A DNA stretch of 5,878 nucleotides from Chloroflexota bacterium. Its GTDB lineage: Bacteria; Chloroflexota; Limnocylindria; Limnocylindrales; CSP1-4. Under the pieces are notes generated by a model. It was not told where the DNA came from. It ran no database searches and was given only the letters and a program-made list of their open reading frames with translations. How positions within the stretch are numbered: the stretch's first letter is position 1; the number at the start of each line of letters is the position of its first letter. Made by a program: the position numbers and the translations under genes. The stretch lies in assembly GCA_030271555.1 (NCBI GenBank), contig JARXKQ010000082.1:1-5878 (forward strand), given 5' to 3'. Below, piece by piece: positions 4,597 to 5,878 of this stretch.

Positions 4597-5224
4597 CGCG
4601 CTCCATGTCGCCCGCGACGGCGCGCTCGCGCGGCTCGCCCGCGATCAGACCCGCGATTGTCCCCTCGAAATCAGCGACCGAACGGTTCTGCGTCAGCTTC
4701 TGCTTTGCGTCGATGCGCTCGATCGTCAGCTCGACCCCGACGATCGCCTTGGCCTGCATATCGATGTAGTCGGCCGGGGCGTCCGCTACGAACCACGGTT
4801 GCTGGCGCTGTGACTCGTGCTGCGTGACCAGCGCGCCGACGTTGGCGAGGAGCCAGTCGTGCTCGTGATGCACGCTGACTGTGCCGTGGACGACGACCAT
4901 CGAATAGTTCCAGGTGGGCACGACCTTGCCGGTGCGCCGCTTCTCCTCGTACAGAGACGGCGAGACGTAGGCGTCGGGGCCGTGAAAGATGACGATGGCG
5001 CTGGCCTGCTGCTCAAGGGCGCGCCAGTGTGGGTTGGCGCGTGCAACGTGGCCGCGCAGCGTGCCCCATTCGCCCTGCGTCGGGTCGACGATCAGCGGCA
5101 GCATGGTCGTCAGGTAGCCGTCATCGGACAGCGAGACGAGCGTCCCGGCCTGCGTCTGTGCGAGCTGGCTCAGCAGCGCGAGCGGGTCATCGACCGTGAA
5201 CTTGCCGTGCGCCGGTTGGTACAT
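4562..5224 (-). CDS. PaiB-family FMN-binding negative transcriptional regulator
   Basis: A 220-residue protein, slightly longer than the usual roughly 205. The N-terminus MYQPAHGKF and the blocks GTLVSLSDDGYLTTMLPL (27-44), LRGHVARANPHW (56-67), IFHGPDAYVSPSLYEEKR (79-96), GKVVPTWNY (99-107), DAPADYI (148-154) and AIVGVELTIERIDAKQKLTQNR (160-181) are the PaiB signature. The proteins have an FMN-binding split-barrel fold. In Bacillus subtilis paiB is linked to repression of sporulation and protease genes, but most homologues are uncharacterised and DNA binding should not be assumed. Start ATG at 5224 has no Shine-Dalgarno site; a GATAAT hexamer lies 8 nt upstream. It follows the hydrolase gene by 9 nt, so the two may be co-transcribed. 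The poorly conserved, basic C-terminal tail is encoded in the overlap with the convergent acetyltransferase gene. Confidence 0.9.
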   Translation of the reverse strand: MYQPAHGKFTVDDPLALLSQLAQTQAGTLVSLSDDGYLTTMLPLIVDPTQGEWGTLRGHVARANPHWRALEQQASAIVIFHGPDAYVSPSLYEEKRRTGKVVPTWNYSMVVVHGTVSVHHEHDWLLANVGALVTQHESQRQQPWFVADAPADYIDMQAKAIVGVELTIERIDAKQKLTQNRSVADFEGTIAGLIAGEPRERAVAGDMERATKRPRGAPHS

Positions 5225-5232
5225 CGCGGCTG

Positions 5233-5238
5233 ATTATC
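5233..5238 (-). promoter_or_regulatory. -10-like hexamer for the PaiB-like gene
   Basis: GATAAT (5 of 6 matches to TATAAT) on the minus strand ends 8 nt before the ATG at 5224 and overlaps the stop codon of the upstream hydrolase gene. No -35 is evident at 16-18 nt. It may supply a separate leaderless transcript. Confidence 0.35.
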
Positions 5239-5878
5239 CGAGGAACTCGCGCACAAGGCCAGCCAGCAGGTCGGGATGGTCGGACGGGATGGTGTGGGTC
5301 GCGTCCAGGACGCGGTGGTCGAGCGCGTCGCCCAGCTGACTCCTGATCGCGCCTGCCGTCTCGGCCGAGACGTACTTGCCCTTCTCGCGGCCCGCCTCCA
5401 GGAGCAGCGTCGGGCCGCGCCACGGCGTTGGCTGGATTGGCTCGTGCATCTGCGTCCAGCCGGCCACGACCGCCTGTTCGCGCACGAGCGGCGCAAGCCG
5501 GCCGTCCGGCGTGCGGTCGATCGCATTGGCGAACTCGAGCGCCGCCGCCCACCACGCTCCCGGTTCGCGCTGCGCCAGTAGATCGTCGAACGCTCGTCGC
5601 TCATCCGCCCACGAGACGCGCGCTCCGGTGAGCGCCATGCCCTCCTCCGCGGTCGCCGCGGATACGCCGATGGCCGGGTCGACGAGCACCAGGCCGCGCA
5701 GTGCGTCAGGCATGGCACGCGCCAGCTCCCACGCGATCAGGCCGCCGTACGAGTGACCCAGCACGACCGTCTGTGGGCCGAGCTCGCTCAGAACGGGCGC
5801 CAGATCCGCTATGTGCTGCGCCATCGTCCACGGGCCGCTCCCCGGAGAATGGCCGTGACCGCGCAGGTCGGGCGCGAC
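5234..5878 (-). CDS. Alpha/beta hydrolase, C-terminal part (cut by right window edge)
   Basis: The frame is open to the right edge, giving 214 visible residues; an internal ATG at 5824 is not the true start because typical family sequence precedes it (APDLRGHGHS, residues 2-11). The nucleophile elbow is GHSYGG with Ser43, and LRGLVLVDPAIG (60-71) follows beta-6. Catalytic His195 lies in ATHTIPSDHP. The usual Asp after strand beta-7 is not seen: that segment reads LLLEAGREKGKYVS (158-171), so a Glu (161 or 165) would have to serve. The cap region (about 72-150) is Trp- and Arg-rich. The substrate is unknown; this resembles generic MhpC-type hydrolases. It lies 9 nt upstream of the PaiB-like gene on the same strand. 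Confidence 0.88.
   Translation of the reverse strand, partial: VAPDLRGHGHSPGSGPWTMAQHIADLAPVLSELGPQTVVLGHSYGGLIAWELARAMPDALRGLVLVDPAIGVSAATAEEGMALTGARVSWADERRAFDDLLAQREPGAWWAAALEFANAIDRTPDGRLAPLVREQAVVAGWTQMHEPIQPTPWRGPTLLLEAGREKGKYVSAETAGAIRSQLGDALDHRVLDATHTIPSDHPDLLAGLVREFLG

Overview
The window is high-G+C bacterial chromosomal DNA, densely packed with ordinary housekeeping or accessory-type genes. I see no insertion sequence, phage, CRISPR array, tRNA or rRNA. The best taxonomic hint is a secreted sortase with a long Thr/Pro linker next to a PPOX-class (F420/FMN-type) oxidoreductase and an AAC(2')-type acetyltransferase. That mix fits soil or freshwater Chloroflexota (Limnocylindria-like) or possibly Actinomycetota. 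This is inference from protein style, not a database match.

Layout. (1) Left, minus strand, 1-1027: an operon of an ArsR-family repressor, an AHSA1-type SRPBCC protein, and an alpha/beta hydrolase cut by the left edge. The genes are 2 nt apart and then overlap by 4 nt. A near-perfect inverted repeat lies over the arsR promoter. (2) Plus strand, 1083-1316: a small MORN/YwqK-like protein, divergent from the arsR operon across only 55 bp. (3) 1317-1524: a 208-nt spacer with short inverted repeats and a promoter for the next gene. (4) 1525-2577: a winged-helix HTH_42 protein related to the AlkZ/YcaQ glycosylase superfamily. (5) 2674-3615: a sortase with an N-terminal membrane segment and a Thr/Pro-rich linker. 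(6) 3626-4596: a PPOX flavin/deazaflavin oxidoreductase overlapping an AAC(2')-like GNAT acetyltransferase. (7) Right, minus strand, 4562-5878: an alpha/beta hydrolase cut by the right edge, followed by a PaiB-type FMN-binding protein whose 3' end overlaps the acetyltransferase gene convergently. No gap exceeds about 210 nt.

How the genes work together. The ArsR/SRPBCC/hydrolase set looks like a self-regulated stress or ligand-response operon. The PPOX and acetyltransferase genes are co-transcribed and could both modify small molecules. The other genes show no shared pathway.

The most coherent non-gene signal is about gene starts. Five genes that begin transcription units lack a Shine-Dalgarno sequence and have a -10-like hexamer ending 7-8 nt before the start codon, as expected for leaderless mRNAs. 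Genes inside operons have Shine-Dalgarno sites instead. I found no convincing evidence of an exotic or undescribed system.
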